Source: Sulfitobacter marinus (lineage in GTDB: Bacteria > Pseudomonadota > Alphaproteobacteria > Rhodobacterales > Rhodobacteraceae). Taken from it: a stretch of DNA of 64,000 nucleotides. Made by a program: the position numbers and the translations under genes. Positions 1-8,476 of the stretch are shown here, piece after piece; position 1 is the first letter of the stretch; each line of letters starts with the position of its first letter. Location of the stretch: assembly GCF_900116285.1 (NCBI RefSeq), contig NZ_FPAJ01000002.1:434001-498000 (forward strand), read 5' to 3'. The notes under the pieces are model-generated. The model was not told the DNA's origin. It ran no database searches and worked only from the letters and a program-made list of their open reading frames with translations.

Positions 1-21
1 TGACCGGGGCCTTTGCCGTGA

Positions 22-1305
22 TTAGTCGTCGTTGCGACTTTCTGCGATCGTCGGATAGAGCAGGTTGCGGAAAATCAGCCGCAGGGGCCCTCGGTTCGCG
101 GGGGACTGGATCATCAATAACGCAATCATGTTTTCCTTGGGGTCGGTGTAATAGCCGGTGCCTGCAGCGCCGCCCCAGTTGAATTCTCCAGCCGTGCCAA
201 AGGACGGGGCATTGCCATCCTCAAGACGCACCGCATAGCCAAGGCCGAACCCGTATCCCGCGCCGGGCAGATAGTATTTACCCGGTTTGATCCCCTTCAA
301 GTGGTCCGAGGTCATGAGCTGCACCGTTTTGGGCGACAACAGCCGCGTGCCGTTCAGTTCGCCCCCGTTCAGCATCATCTGCGCAAACTTGGCATAATCC
401 TGCGCGGTGGACATCAGCCCGCCGCCGCCCGACTGGTTGGGTTTGCGCACACGCGGATCGAACAGGGAGCTACCGCCAAGCGTGTCTTGATCGGCAAAGG
501 GTTCCGCGATGCGGTCAAAGTCAGCTTCGTCATCCACATAGAATGCCGTATCGGTCATGCCCAAGGGGTCAAAAATCCGCGCTTTCATAAAGTCTTCAAG
601 GCTTTGTCCGGACACGACTTCGACCACGGCACCCAAGACATCCGTCGCGCGGGAGTATTCCCAAACGGTGCCGGGATCATGTTCCAACGGCAGGCTGGCC
701 AGCAGGTTTGCCTGCTCGATGCCGGTGTTTTCCGCGCTGGCAACTTCGGCGGCCTTATATGCCTCGCGGGCGGGACCAGCCCCGAAAAATCCATAGGTCA
801 GGCCGGATGTGTGGCGCAGCAAATCCTGTACTGTCATCGCCCCCTTTGCAGGGCGCGTCACTGCGTTGCCGTCGGCGTCTTTTTCGCCGGTCACCACCGT
901 CATGTTCTTGAACGCGGGCAAATAGGTTGCCACCGGCGCGTTCAGGATCAAACGACCTTCTTCGACCAACATCATTGCGGCGACTGATGTGATGGGCTTG
1001 GTCATCGAATAGATGCGAAAGATGCTGTCTTCTGTCATCGCGTCGCCATCGGGCGTGCGCTTGCCCATGGCGGATAGATGCGCGACCTGACCATCACGGA
1101 TCACCATAATCACCGCACCCGGTGTCATGCCTTTTTCGATCAATGCGCCAAATGTTGCGTCCATTCGCGCCAGACGTGCGGGATCAAACCCCAACGCCTT
1201 GGCGTCGCCACGAGGTAGATCTTGGGCCCAAGATCCCGTGACACCAACCAATGTCGCAGCAAGTGCGAGGGCCGCCACCGACAGGCCTGATTTCAACCGT
1301 TTCAT
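22..1305 (-). CDS. Serine beta-lactamase-family hydrolase (class C-like), exported
   Basis: A 427-residue protein of the beta-lactamase/penicillin-binding esterase family (PF00144 type). Residues 1-27 form a signal peptide with a likely cleavage after SWA, so it acts in the periplasm. The catalytic SxxK motif is SMTK (Ser100, Lys103). The second motif is YSR (Tyr217) where many relatives have YxN. A WGGAAGT stretch near residue 380 occupies the place of the KTG-like third motif. Family members include esterases, transesterases and D-aminopeptidases, so beta-lactam hydrolysis should not be assumed. It is a single gene on the minus strand with the next minus-strand gene 198 bases upstream. The substrate is unknown. 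Confidence 0.9.
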   Translation of the reverse strand: MKRLKSGLSVAALALAATLVGVTGSWAQDLPRGDAKALGFDPARLARMDATFGALIEKGMTPGAVIMVIRDGQVAHLSAMGKRTPDGDAMTEDSIFRIYSMTKPITSVAAMMLVEEGRLILNAPVATYLPAFKNMTVVTGEKDADGNAVTRPAKGAMTVQDLLRHTSGLTYGFFGAGPAREAYKAAEVASAENTGIEQANLLASLPLEHDPGTVWEYSRATDVLGAVVEVVSGQSLEDFMKARIFDPLGMTDTAFYVDDEADFDRIAEPFADQDTLGGSSLFDPRVRKPNQSGGGGLMSTAQDYAKFAQMMLNGGELNGTRLLSPKTVQLMTSDHLKGIKPGKYYLPGAGYGFGLGYAVRLEDGNAPSFGTAGEFNWGGAAGTGYYTDPKENMIALLMIQSPANRGPLRLIFRNLLYPTIAESRNDD

Positions 1306-1503
1306 AATAACTCCTCCCAGATGTTATTGCCCGATATGCGGACATCTTCAGGTTAGGAGGGGGGATTTAGCTGTGGCAACAGCCGCAGGGCACCTTAAAG
1401 CACTACCATCCGCAATTTGACGCACCGTAACTTTACCCTAGGGCAGTTACGGCAAAGAAAGCTTACAGCCATAGGTGTTGCCGGCAAATTGGCGCGCGCG
1501 GTC

Positions 1504-2637
1504 TTACCCGCGTACCCACAGGGTGCCGTTTTTCCCGCGTTCTAGCCCGTATTCAAACAGCTCGGTCATATAGGGCAGCGAAAACCGGTTCGACGGATCA
1601 AAAACGATCCCTGACTTGGGATCGATCGATGTCACATATAAATCCAACCCGTTTTCGCGGGCGAACAGGCTGGTGGCGTTCATGGATGACAGGGCGCTGG
1701 CACGTGCAAATGTTGTAAGCGCCTGCTGCGAGATCGCAAGCGGATTGCGTGCAACAGCGACGGGTGCCGGATCTAGGGTGTTGTTAATCAGCAGATAAAT
1801 CTCTCCGTCGGGCAAATCGCGGGTGCGCTGCCTAAAGGCAAATGCAGGGACCGCCAGAAACTGCATGTGCACGCCGCCATCTACATGGGTTTCGGTATAG
1901 GTCTCGCCGTTTGCGGTGAATTTCAGATCGACTGGTGCAAACAATCCCGGCAGCGCCGCCGAGGCCCGCATGATCGCACGGAACAAAGTGTATTCCCCGG
2001 CCTGCGCAATCTCACCCATATCCCAGACTGAGGCACGGGCAGTTTCAAGCTCGGAGGTGACGATAAACAGTCGCGCTCCGGCCGCATGTCGCTGCGCCAC
2101 AAGGTCGATAAATTCGTTCGGCGTTGAGCGTGTGATCAACTGGTCCAGTTTGGTTGTGTCATACAGCGCCTGACGGAACAGGCTGTGAAACGGGCTGAAC
2201 TTTACAATGTCCTCGGTGCCAAAATCGGTGAATATGCCCTCTAGCTTATCGTCGACCGAACTGCCGATAAATGCAAAAGGCGCGATCAACGCCCCGATTG
2301 AAATGCCCGTGACGATATCAAATTCGGGCCGCGTTCCGGTGGCAGACCACCCCACCAGCGCACCAGCACCGAACGCGCCTTCTTCGCCACCACTGGACAG
2401 GGCCAAAACGCGCAGCTTGCGCCCGGCGGCTGGCTCTGCCAGATGGTCCTCCCATTTTTGTTGGCCGGCATCGGCAAACAAACGGAACCGTGCCAACGGA
2501 TCGCTGCCCAAGGGTGGACGATTGGGCGGGGTTTGCTCGGCCGCGTTTGCGCAGGCTCCCAGGGCCGCAGTCGCACCGAACCCGGCCAAAAGCCGCCGCC
2601 GCCCCAAGAAATTGGGCATATCGCTCGAAGTGTTCAC
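1504..2637 (-). CDS. Patatin-like phospholipase, probable Tat lipoprotein
   Basis: A 377-residue patatin-family acyl hydrolase. The N-terminus has a GRRR twin-arginine-like motif, a hydrophobic stretch and a lipobox LGAC ending at Cys29, which suggests a Tat-exported lipoprotein. The patatin signature is present: a glycine-rich oxyanion stretch SSGGEEGAFGAG (81-92), the nucleophile elbow GISIG with Ser113, and the DGG of the Ser-Asp dyad at Asp253. The family hydrolyses phospholipid or other acyl esters; the substrate is not visible here. It follows the PLP-enzyme gene on the same strand with a gap of about 120 bases, so co-transcription is possible. Confidence 0.88.
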   Translation of the reverse strand: MNTSSDMPNFLGRRRLLAGFGATAALGACANAAEQTPPNRPPLGSDPLARFRLFADAGQQKWEDHLAEPAAGRKLRVLALSSGGEEGAFGAGALVGWSATGTRPEFDIVTGISIGALIAPFAFIGSSVDDKLEGIFTDFGTEDIVKFSPFHSLFRQALYDTTKLDQLITRSTPNEFIDLVAQRHAAGARLFIVTSELETARASVWDMGEIAQAGEYTLFRAIMRASAALPGLFAPVDLKFTANGETYTETHVDGGVHMQFLAVPAFAFRQRTRDLPDGEIYLLINNTLDPAPVAVARNPLAISQQALTTFARASALSSMNATSLFARENGLDLYVTSIDPKSGIVFDPSNRFSLPYMTELFEYGLERGKNGTLWVRG

Positions 2638-2758
2638 TGTTGGCTCCGTGGTCTCGTCTTGGCAATGTCGCGGGCAAAAGCGGTGATCGCCGCCGCACGG
2701 CCACTAAAAAGCAGCGCGCGGAGATTTGCAATCGATGGTCCGCTGTGCCAACGGCATC

Positions 2759-3907
2759 CTAGATGCCCAACGCCCGAGCAAGATCGGCTTGCAGGTCTGC
2801 GACGTCCTCGATCCCGACGGATACGCGCAACAATCCTTCGGGAATACCTGTGTGTGGCTCAATCGTGTGGCGATGCTCCACCAGGCTTTCGACCCCGCCA
2901 AGCGAGGTTGCACGGTGGAACAGCTCAAGCTTTCCGGCGGCGGCCAATGCAGCCTTGGCCCCACCCTTCACGACAAAGGACAACAGCGGCCCAAAACCAC
3001 CGTTCATCTGACGCAGGGCGATGTCGTGTCCGGGGTGTGTGGGCAGGCCGGGATAGAGCACGGTTTCCACCTGATCATGCTGGTCCAGAAATTCGGCCAG
3101 CGCTTGGGCATTGCGTGACATTTCACGCATCCGCAAGGGCAGGGTCCGCATGCCGCGCACCAGCAGCCATGCTTCAAACGGGCCGATGACAGCGCCAGCA
3201 TCGTGGCGGTCCGCCTTGATATCAGTCCAGATTTGCGCCTCGGTGTCATTGGTCGCCAATACGCCCGCCAGAACATCCGAATGGCCGTTAATGCCCTTGG
3301 TCGCGGAATGCATTACAATGTCGGCACCAGCGGCCAGCGGCTTTTGCAGCACAGGCGTGGCGGCGGTGCTGTCAACCATCAGCAACCCACCAACCGCATG
3401 AACGGCCTTGGCCGAGGCCTCTACATCGGTCACCCGCAGCCACGGGTTTGAAGGTGTTTCAATCAGCACCAGCGAAGGCTTATGCGCGACACAGGCAGCT
3501 TCAAACGCGCCAGTATCCGATGCCTCGACCTCATGCAGAGCGATCCCACGCCGGTTGCAGAAATCGCGCAGCCATTTGGTGGTGCCCCAATAGATTTGCG
3601 ATTGCACCAGAACACAGCCGCCATTGGGGACCGTGCGAAACGCCGCTGCAATCGCCGCCATGCCTGAGGGAAACAGCAAGCTTTCCGCAGCACCTTCAAG
3701 CTGGGCTAAAATGGTTTCGGCGACGCGGACGATATCGCTTTGATCGCGCAGATAGATGTTCTCGGGACGCAGCAGTTCATACTGGGCGTCGCGCAGATAG
3801 GTGGTGGCCATCTGCAACGAGGGAACGACGCCGCCGCTTTGCGGATCAACGCTGCCTGCGGCCTGCGCGGCGATGGTGGCTTGGTTTAAACGTGACGTGT
3901 CGGACAT
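2759..3907 (-). CDS. Cys/Met metabolism PLP-dependent enzyme (trans-sulfuration family)
   Basis: A 382-residue fold-type I PLP enzyme of the cystathionine gamma-synthase/beta-lyase family. Lys204 in SATKGINGHSD is the Schiff-base lysine, and ETPSNPW (150-156) matches the family's conserved loop. The usual tyrosine/arginine loop with an NPT motif near residue 60 reads YLRDQSDIVR instead, so the active-site entrance is atypical and the reaction cannot be named from sequence. Candidates are cystathionine gamma-synthase, beta-lyase or a C-S lyase. It is divergent from purB across 258 bases. A second, more canonical paralogue, metZ, lies at 44580. Confidence 0.85.
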   Translation of the reverse strand: MSDTSRLNQATIAAQAAGSVDPQSGGVVPSLQMATTYLRDAQYELLRPENIYLRDQSDIVRVAETILAQLEGAAESLLFPSGMAAIAAAFRTVPNGGCVLVQSQIYWGTTKWLRDFCNRRGIALHEVEASDTGAFEAACVAHKPSLVLIETPSNPWLRVTDVEASAKAVHAVGGLLMVDSTAATPVLQKPLAAGADIVMHSATKGINGHSDVLAGVLATNDTEAQIWTDIKADRHDAGAVIGPFEAWLLVRGMRTLPLRMREMSRNAQALAEFLDQHDQVETVLYPGLPTHPGHDIALRQMNGGFGPLLSFVVKGGAKAALAAAGKLELFHRATSLGGVESLVEHRHTIEPHTGIPEGLLRVSVGIEDVADLQADLARALGI

Positions 3908-4165
3908 GGCGCGCGCCGCTCCTCAAAGATGACCTGTTTTCAATCCCCTACACCTAAACCGGACCCTTGTGAAACTGCCAGCCTGGAAATGTACGAACGC
4001 GGCGTTGCGTTTCATTTTGCCCCTTAAACTCCCGCCGGAGGCATCCGACCCTCGCGCCATGCGCCGCAACCGCTGGCTGCAAACCCCTGTTGAGCCTTGT
4101 TCTTTAGCCCTTTGCGGTCTATGCCGCGCCCGAACCCTCACGCCCCTAGATAAAGGTATCACCAC

Positions 4166-5470
4166 ATGATTCCCCGTTATTCCCGCCCCGAGATGGTTGC
4201 AATCTGGTCCCCCGAAACCAAGTTCCGCATCTGGTTCGAGATCGAGGCACATGCCTGTGATGCCATGGCCAAGCTGGGCGTTATCCCGCAGGCCAACGCC
4301 GACGCGGTGTGGAAAGCCAAGGACGTTGAATTTGACGTGGCCCGTATCGACGAAATCGAAGCGGTCACCAAGCATGACGTTATCGCGTTTCTGACCCATC
4401 TGGCCGAACATGTGGGCAGTGACGAGGCGCGTTTTGTGCACCAGGGCATGACATCGTCCGATGTGCTAGACACCTGTTTCAACGTTCAGCTGACCCGCGC
4501 GGCTGACATCTTGATCGCGGATATGGGCCTGCTTTTGGCAGCGCTGAAACGCCGCGCGATCGAACATAAAGACACGTTGCGGGTGGGCCGCAGCCACGGC
4601 ATTCACGCAGAGCCGACGACAATGGGTCTGACGTTCGCGCGTTTCTACGCCGAAATGGACCGGAACCTGACCCGGCTGAAAGCTGCCCGTGAAGAGATTG
4701 CCACCGGTGCGATCTCGGGCGCAGTCGGGACATTCGCCAATATCGATCCCCGCGTAGAAGAACATGTCTGCGAACAATTGGGCCTGAGCCCTGAGCCGAT
4801 CAGCACCCAAGTAATCCCGCGCGACCGTCACGCGGCATTCTTTGCAGCACTGGGCGTTGTTGCCAGCTCCATCGAAAACGTTGCCACCGAAGTGCGTCAC
4901 ATGCAACGCACTGAAGTGTTGGAAGGGGCCGAGTTTTTCTCGGCGGGTCAAAAGGGTTCGTCGGCGATGCCGCATAAAAAGAACCCTGTATTGACCGAAA
5001 ACCTGACAGGTTTGGCGCGCACCATCCGCATGGCTGTGATCCCGGCGATGGAAAATGTCACCCTGTGGCACGAGCGTGATATCTCGCATTCCTCGGTCGA
5101 ACGTGCGATCGGGCCTGATACCACAATCACCCTTGATTTTGCCTTGCACCGTTTGACCGGCGTGATCGACAAAATGCTGATCTATCCTGACAACATGCTG
5201 GCCAACATGAACAAGTTCAGCGGTCTTGTGATGTCTCAGAGGGTGTTGCTGGCCTTGACCCAAGCAGGGGTAAGCCGCGAAGACAGCTATAAGCTGGTGC
5301 AGCGCAATGCGATGAAGGTCTGGGAAGAAGGCAAGGATTTCAAAACCGAACTGTTGGCTGATCCAGAAGTGTTGGCTGCGCTCAGTGTCGAGGAAATCGA
5401 AGAGAAATTCGACCTTGGTTACCACACCAAACATGTCGACACGATCTTTTCCCGCGTCTTTAAAGACTGA
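4166..5470 (+). CDS. purB: Adenylosuccinate lyase
   Basis: A 434-residue fumarase/aspartase-superfamily enzyme that removes fumarate from SAICAR and from adenylosuccinate in purine synthesis. The family signature containing the catalytic serine loop appears as SSAMPHKKNP near residues 266-275, and the N-terminal part starts with the usual MIPRYSRPEM. The length is normal for bacterial PurB of this type. The gene stands alone, divergent from a PLP enzyme, and is followed by a small GC-rich dyad that may end transcription. Confidence 0.97.
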   Translation: MIPRYSRPEMVAIWSPETKFRIWFEIEAHACDAMAKLGVIPQANADAVWKAKDVEFDVARIDEIEAVTKHDVIAFLTHLAEHVGSDEARFVHQGMTSSDVLDTCFNVQLTRAADILIADMGLLLAALKRRAIEHKDTLRVGRSHGIHAEPTTMGLTFARFYAEMDRNLTRLKAAREEIATGAISGAVGTFANIDPRVEEHVCEQLGLSPEPISTQVIPRDRHAAFFAALGVVASSIENVATEVRHMQRTEVLEGAEFFSAGQKGSSAMPHKKNPVLTENLTGLARTIRMAVIPAMENVTLWHERDISHSSVERAIGPDTTITLDFALHRLTGVIDKMLIYPDNMLANMNKFSGLVMSQRVLLALTQAGVSREDSYKLVQRNAMKVWEEGKDFKTELLADPEVLAALSVEEIEEKFDLGYHTKHVDTIFSRVFKD

Positions 5471-5477
5471 AACATTG

Positions 5478-5495
5478 GCCGGTTAACCAACCGGC
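5478..5495 (+). terminator. Short dyad after purB
   Basis: GCCGGTT and AACCGGC form a perfect 7-bp stem with an AACC loop, 8 bases after the purB stop. No T-tract follows directly, so termination is likely but not certain. Confidence 0.45.
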
Positions 5496-5572
5496 TAACG
5501 TGATTTACATTATTCCTTTGAGAATGCACCAAGCCATTGTACGCTTATGCTGCATCTCAAAGGAGTAGTATG

Positions 5573-5728
5573 ATGAAACTTAGAATTGCACTTTCTGCAT
5601 TTGTCTTTGCGGCACTTCCTGCGGTTGGTTTTGCCGAGTGCGGCTGGCAACAGCATGCGATGTCTTGCGCCGAAGGCAGCGTTTATGACACGAAAACCGC
5701 GACCTGCGTAGCTGTGGTCACATCATAA
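5573..5728 (+). CDS. Small exported protein with C-x4-VYD-x5-CV motif
   Basis: A 51-residue precursor (52 if the adjacent upstream ATG at 5570 is used). AAGGAG at 5560-5565 fits the ATG at 5573 best. A signal peptide of about 20 residues ends at GFA, leaving roughly 30 residues with three cysteines. The C-terminal half, SCAEGSVYDTKTATCV, closely resembles CEQGMVYDKKTKKCV in the next gene. This C-x-x-G-x-VYD-x-K/T-x-x-CV pattern resembles short disulfide-bonded modules of secreted proteins. No function is recognised. It is a separate transcription unit or the first gene before the TPR protein. Confidence 0.7.
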   Translation: MKLRIALSAFVFAALPAVGFAECGWQQHAMSCAEGSVYDTKTATCVAVVTS

Positions 5729-5813
5729 AACAACACGCAAAGTTTAACCCGCGCTGCTTTACTTGGTCTGCGCTGGTCTTAACATCCGACCCTCATCTGA
5801 TCGGGAGAGTATG

Positions 5814-6335
5814 ATGCGTGTCTTTTTGATATCAGCCCTTGCAGCCGTTTTGCCTTGCAGCCTTTTTGCCAATGGGCCTGAACCGGTGGCACCCAAACCG
5901 AAGGTCACCTGTGAACAGGGAATGGTTTATGACAAAAAAACCAAGAAATGCGTTTCGGCGCAGGACAACCGGTTAACTCCGGAAGACTTATTTCAAACTG
6001 TTCGCGAATTGGCTTATGCGGGTGATTATGAGGGCGCGCAGATCATTCTTGCCGCGATGCCGCAGGATGATGATCGCACTCTGACCTATATGGGTTTTAC
6101 CAACCGCAAATTAGGCAAAGCCGAGGCCGGTCTGGCCTTCTATACCCGTGCTTTAGCAGTTAATCCGGCTAATATTCTGGCGCGATCCTATATGGGGCAG
6201 GGCATGGTCGAGCAGGGAAATATCGCCGGTGCGTTGGCGCAATTGCGCGCGATTCGATCCCATGGCGGCACCGGTACATGGGCTGAAACGTCCTTGCGCA
6301 CGGCCATCGCAACTGGACAGACTTTTAATTATTGA
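5814..6335 (+). CDS. Exported TPR-like protein with N-terminal Cys motif
   Basis: A 173-residue protein starting at the second of two adjacent ATGs (5811, 5814), chosen because GGGAG at 5803-5807 gives better spacing. The signal peptide ends near LFA. The mature N-terminus carries CEQGMVYDKKTKKCV, the same short cysteine motif as the preceding small protein, followed by TPR-like helices (about 60-140) including a typical AxxxYxxALxxNPxN repeat. A periplasmic scaffold or binding role is plausible but not shown. The shared motif suggests that the two genes arose by partial duplication. Confidence 0.78.
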   Translation: MRVFLISALAAVLPCSLFANGPEPVAPKPKVTCEQGMVYDKKTKKCVSAQDNRLTPEDLFQTVRELAYAGDYEGAQIILAAMPQDDDRTLTYMGFTNRKLGKAEAGLAFYTRALAVNPANILARSYMGQGMVEQGNIAGALAQLRAIRSHGGTGTWAETSLRTAIATGQTFNY

Positions 6336-6358
6336 GCGCATGTTTCTTCGTTTTTTGT

Positions 6359-6408
6359 TTATCTCTGACTGCCACAACGCTGACAGGCATGGTGACAGTC
6401 AGAGATAA
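6359..6408 (+). promoter_or_regulatory. Long inverted repeat covering the fliG leader
   Basis: The 13-base arms TTATCTCTGACTG (6359-6371) and CAGTCAGAGATAA (6396-6408) are perfectly complementary, with a 24-base loop. The right arm ends 6 bases before the fliG ATG at 6415, so in RNA it would pair the purine-rich region that must serve as ribosome-binding site. A T-rich run precedes rather than follows the stem, unlike a normal terminator. It could be a translational switch, an operator or an atypical terminator. Confidence 0.6.
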
Positions 6409-6414
6409 GATTTC

Positions 6415-7491
6415 ATGAATGAACTCGCGACGTTAGGGCAAATTCAACCTGTTCAGATGCCATCATCTGGCACGATGACAGTGCCTGGGCTTACCCGGCG
6501 CGCAAAGGCGGCGATTGTGGTCAGGTTGCTCTTGAATGAGGGGGCGGATATCCCGCTTGAGGAGTTGCCCGAGACGCTTCAGGCCAGCCTGACGCAGCAA
6601 ATGGGCGCAATGCGGACGGTTGATCGCCACACGCTTGCCGCCGTAGTCGAGGAATTTGCACAAGAGCTGGAGAGTATTGGGCTGTCTTTTCCGGGCGGGA
6701 TTGCAGGGGCGATTTCGGCACTGGATGGCAAAATCAGCAAACAAACCGCTGACCGCCTGCGCAAAGAGGCGGGCGTGTTGGAAATGGGGGATCCATGGGA
6801 TCGTTTGCGCGGGCTTGAGGCGGCCAAACTGCTGCCGATGATCGAAAACGAAAGCATCGAAGTCGCCGCCGTGGTCTTGTCCAAGCTCAAGGTCGGTTTG
6901 GCGGCTGAACTGCTGGGATTGTTACCCGGCCCCAAGGCGCGCCAGATCACCTATGCGGTTTCCCTAACCAGCATGGTCACACCCCAAGCTGTTGAACGCA
7001 TTGGTCTTTCACTGGCCAGCCAGCTTGATTTTGTGCCCGTCATGGCATTCGACACCGGCGCGGTGGAACGGGTCGGTGCGATTTTGAACTCGTCCACGAC
7101 GCTGACACGCGATGACATGTTATCGGGGCTAGAGGAAACGGACGAAGGGTTTGCGACAGCTGTGCGCAAGGCGATCTTTACTTTCGCAAATATCCCGGGC
7201 CGCATCATGCCCCGCGATATTCCGGCTATTCTGCGCCGTGCCGACCAGCCACAGCTGGTGATCGCCCTCGCCGGGGCAGAGGAAGCGGGGATGCAGAACG
7301 TCGCTGACTTTATCCTTGAAAACATGTCGGGGCGCATGGCCGACCAGTTGCGCGAAGATATTACCGATGCTGGCAAGGTTAAACCCGCTGACGCAGAGGA
7401 GGCGATGGCGGGCTTCGTCTCGGTCATCCGCGAGATGGAGGCGGAGGGCGATCTGCAACTGGTCGTTGAAGAGGAGGAAGAAGGCACCTGA
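6415..7491 (+). CDS. fliG: Flagellar motor switch protein FliG (isolated copy)
   Basis: A 358-residue protein matching FliG throughout: an N-terminal domain beginning near LTRRAKAAIVVRLLL, a middle domain (about 130-225), and the C-terminal torque domain (about 240-345). In that last domain, NMSGRMADQLRED aligns with NMSQRAADILRDD of E. coli FliG. Of the torque-related charged residues, Arg281 corresponds to Arg307, Asp288 to Glu314, Asp289 to Asp315 and Arg297 to Lys323. Lys264 is replaced by Ala286, and four extra residues follow. The C-terminus ends in a run of glutamates. No other flagellar gene lies in the window. Confidence 0.85.
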   Translation: MNELATLGQIQPVQMPSSGTMTVPGLTRRAKAAIVVRLLLNEGADIPLEELPETLQASLTQQMGAMRTVDRHTLAAVVEEFAQELESIGLSFPGGIAGAISALDGKISKQTADRLRKEAGVLEMGDPWDRLRGLEAAKLLPMIENESIEVAAVVLSKLKVGLAAELLGLLPGPKARQITYAVSLTSMVTPQAVERIGLSLASQLDFVPVMAFDTGAVERVGAILNSSTTLTRDDMLSGLEETDEGFATAVRKAIFTFANIPGRIMPRDIPAILRRADQPQLVIALAGAEEAGMQNVADFILENMSGRMADQLREDITDAGKVKPADAEEAMAGFVSVIREMEAEGDLQLVVEEEEEGT

Positions 7492-7559
7492 TCGTGCTTG
7501 TTGCCTGCGTTTGTGCACTGTAAACAGCACCACGCGACGCAGTTATCTGGCAGAGGTAT

Positions 7560-8462
7560 ATGGCCGATCCCAAGCTCCCCCCCCAAGAACCGTTTTCCCG
7601 CCGTGCTGGTCATTTTCTGACCAATGCGCTGATTGTCGGGATTATCAAAGTTGGGTTGCTGATGCCGTTTCGCGCACGGCTTGGTTTTGTGGGCTGGGTT
7701 ATGCAAAATATCATCGGTCCTGTCGCCGGTTACCGCGACCGTGCGTTGCAAAACGTGGCGATGATCTGGCCAGAACTTTCGGAAACGCGCCGAAATGAAA
7801 TCGTTGCGGGCTGCCTGAACAACGTTGGCCGCACCTTTATTGAAAATTATTCGACCAAAGCGTTTCCCGCCCGCATGGCGCGAAATACCCCCCAAGGGCC
7901 GGGCTTTGCCGCATTGGAAGAGGCCGCGCAAAAGGGGCAAGCTGTCATTCTGGTGACGGGGCATTTCGGCAATTACGAGGCGACCCGTGCCTGTCTGGTT
8001 GCGCGCGGCTATGATATTGGTGGCTTGTACCGCGATATGAAGAACCCGTATTTCAACGCGCATTACGTAAAAACGATGGAAGCTTTCGGGGGGCCGGTCT
8101 TTCCGCAAGGGCGGCGCGGCACGGCGGGTTTTGTGCGGCACCTCAAGAATGGCGGGCAGCTTGTGCTACTGTTCGATCAACATGTTTTTGGCGCGCCAAA
8201 GCTTGATTTTCTTGGAAAACCCGCAAATACTGCGCTATCGGCGGCGGAACTTGCCCTGCGCTATGACGCGCTTTTGATCCCGTTTTACGGAATCAGGCAA
8301 GCCGATGGCGTTTCCTTTGATGCTGTGCTTGAGGCCCCTATCCCGCATTCGGACGCAATCACCATGACGCAGGCGCTGAACGACAGCTTGGCCGCACGGG
8401 TAAAGGCGCATCCTGAACAGTGGTTTTGGGTCCACACGCGGTGGCGGCCTGAAGAAGGTTAG
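7560..8462 (+). CDS. Lysophospholipid/lipid A-type acyltransferase (LpxL/HtrB family)
   Basis: A 300-residue acyltransferase of the LpxL/HtrB superfamily. The catalytic HxxxxE motif is HFGNYE (His135, Glu140), followed by the substrate-binding RxxxxP-type region and the usual LFDQHVFG stretch near residue 205. An N-terminal hydrophobic segment (about 20-50) fits a membrane-anchored enzyme on the inner face of the cytoplasmic membrane. It would transfer an acyl chain to a lipid A precursor or another lipid; which one cannot be told. It starts 68 bases after fliG on the same strand. Confidence 0.88.
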   Translation: MADPKLPPQEPFSRRAGHFLTNALIVGIIKVGLLMPFRARLGFVGWVMQNIIGPVAGYRDRALQNVAMIWPELSETRRNEIVAGCLNNVGRTFIENYSTKAFPARMARNTPQGPGFAALEEAAQKGQAVILVTGHFGNYEATRACLVARGYDIGGLYRDMKNPYFNAHYVKTMEAFGGPVFPQGRRGTAGFVRHLKNGGQLVLLFDQHVFGAPKLDFLGKPANTALSAAELALRYDALLIPFYGIRQADGVSFDAVLEAPIPHSDAITMTQALNDSLAARVKAHPEQWFWVHTRWRPEEG

Positions 8463-8476
8463 GTTATTTCAGAGAG

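Noticed and set aside
22-1305. Possible antibiotic-resistance beta-lactamase
   Set aside because: Family membership is clear, but the second motif is YSR and many relatives are esterases or peptidases; resistance cannot be claimed.
4466-5434. Long open frame of 322 codons on the minus strand across purB
   Set aside because: It is antisense to a confident purB, with no ribosome-binding site and a protein composition typical of GC-skewed shadow frames.
6951-8141. Open frame of 396 codons opposite fliG and the acyltransferase
   Set aside because: Spans two real genes on the other strand and their gap; no start signal or domain.
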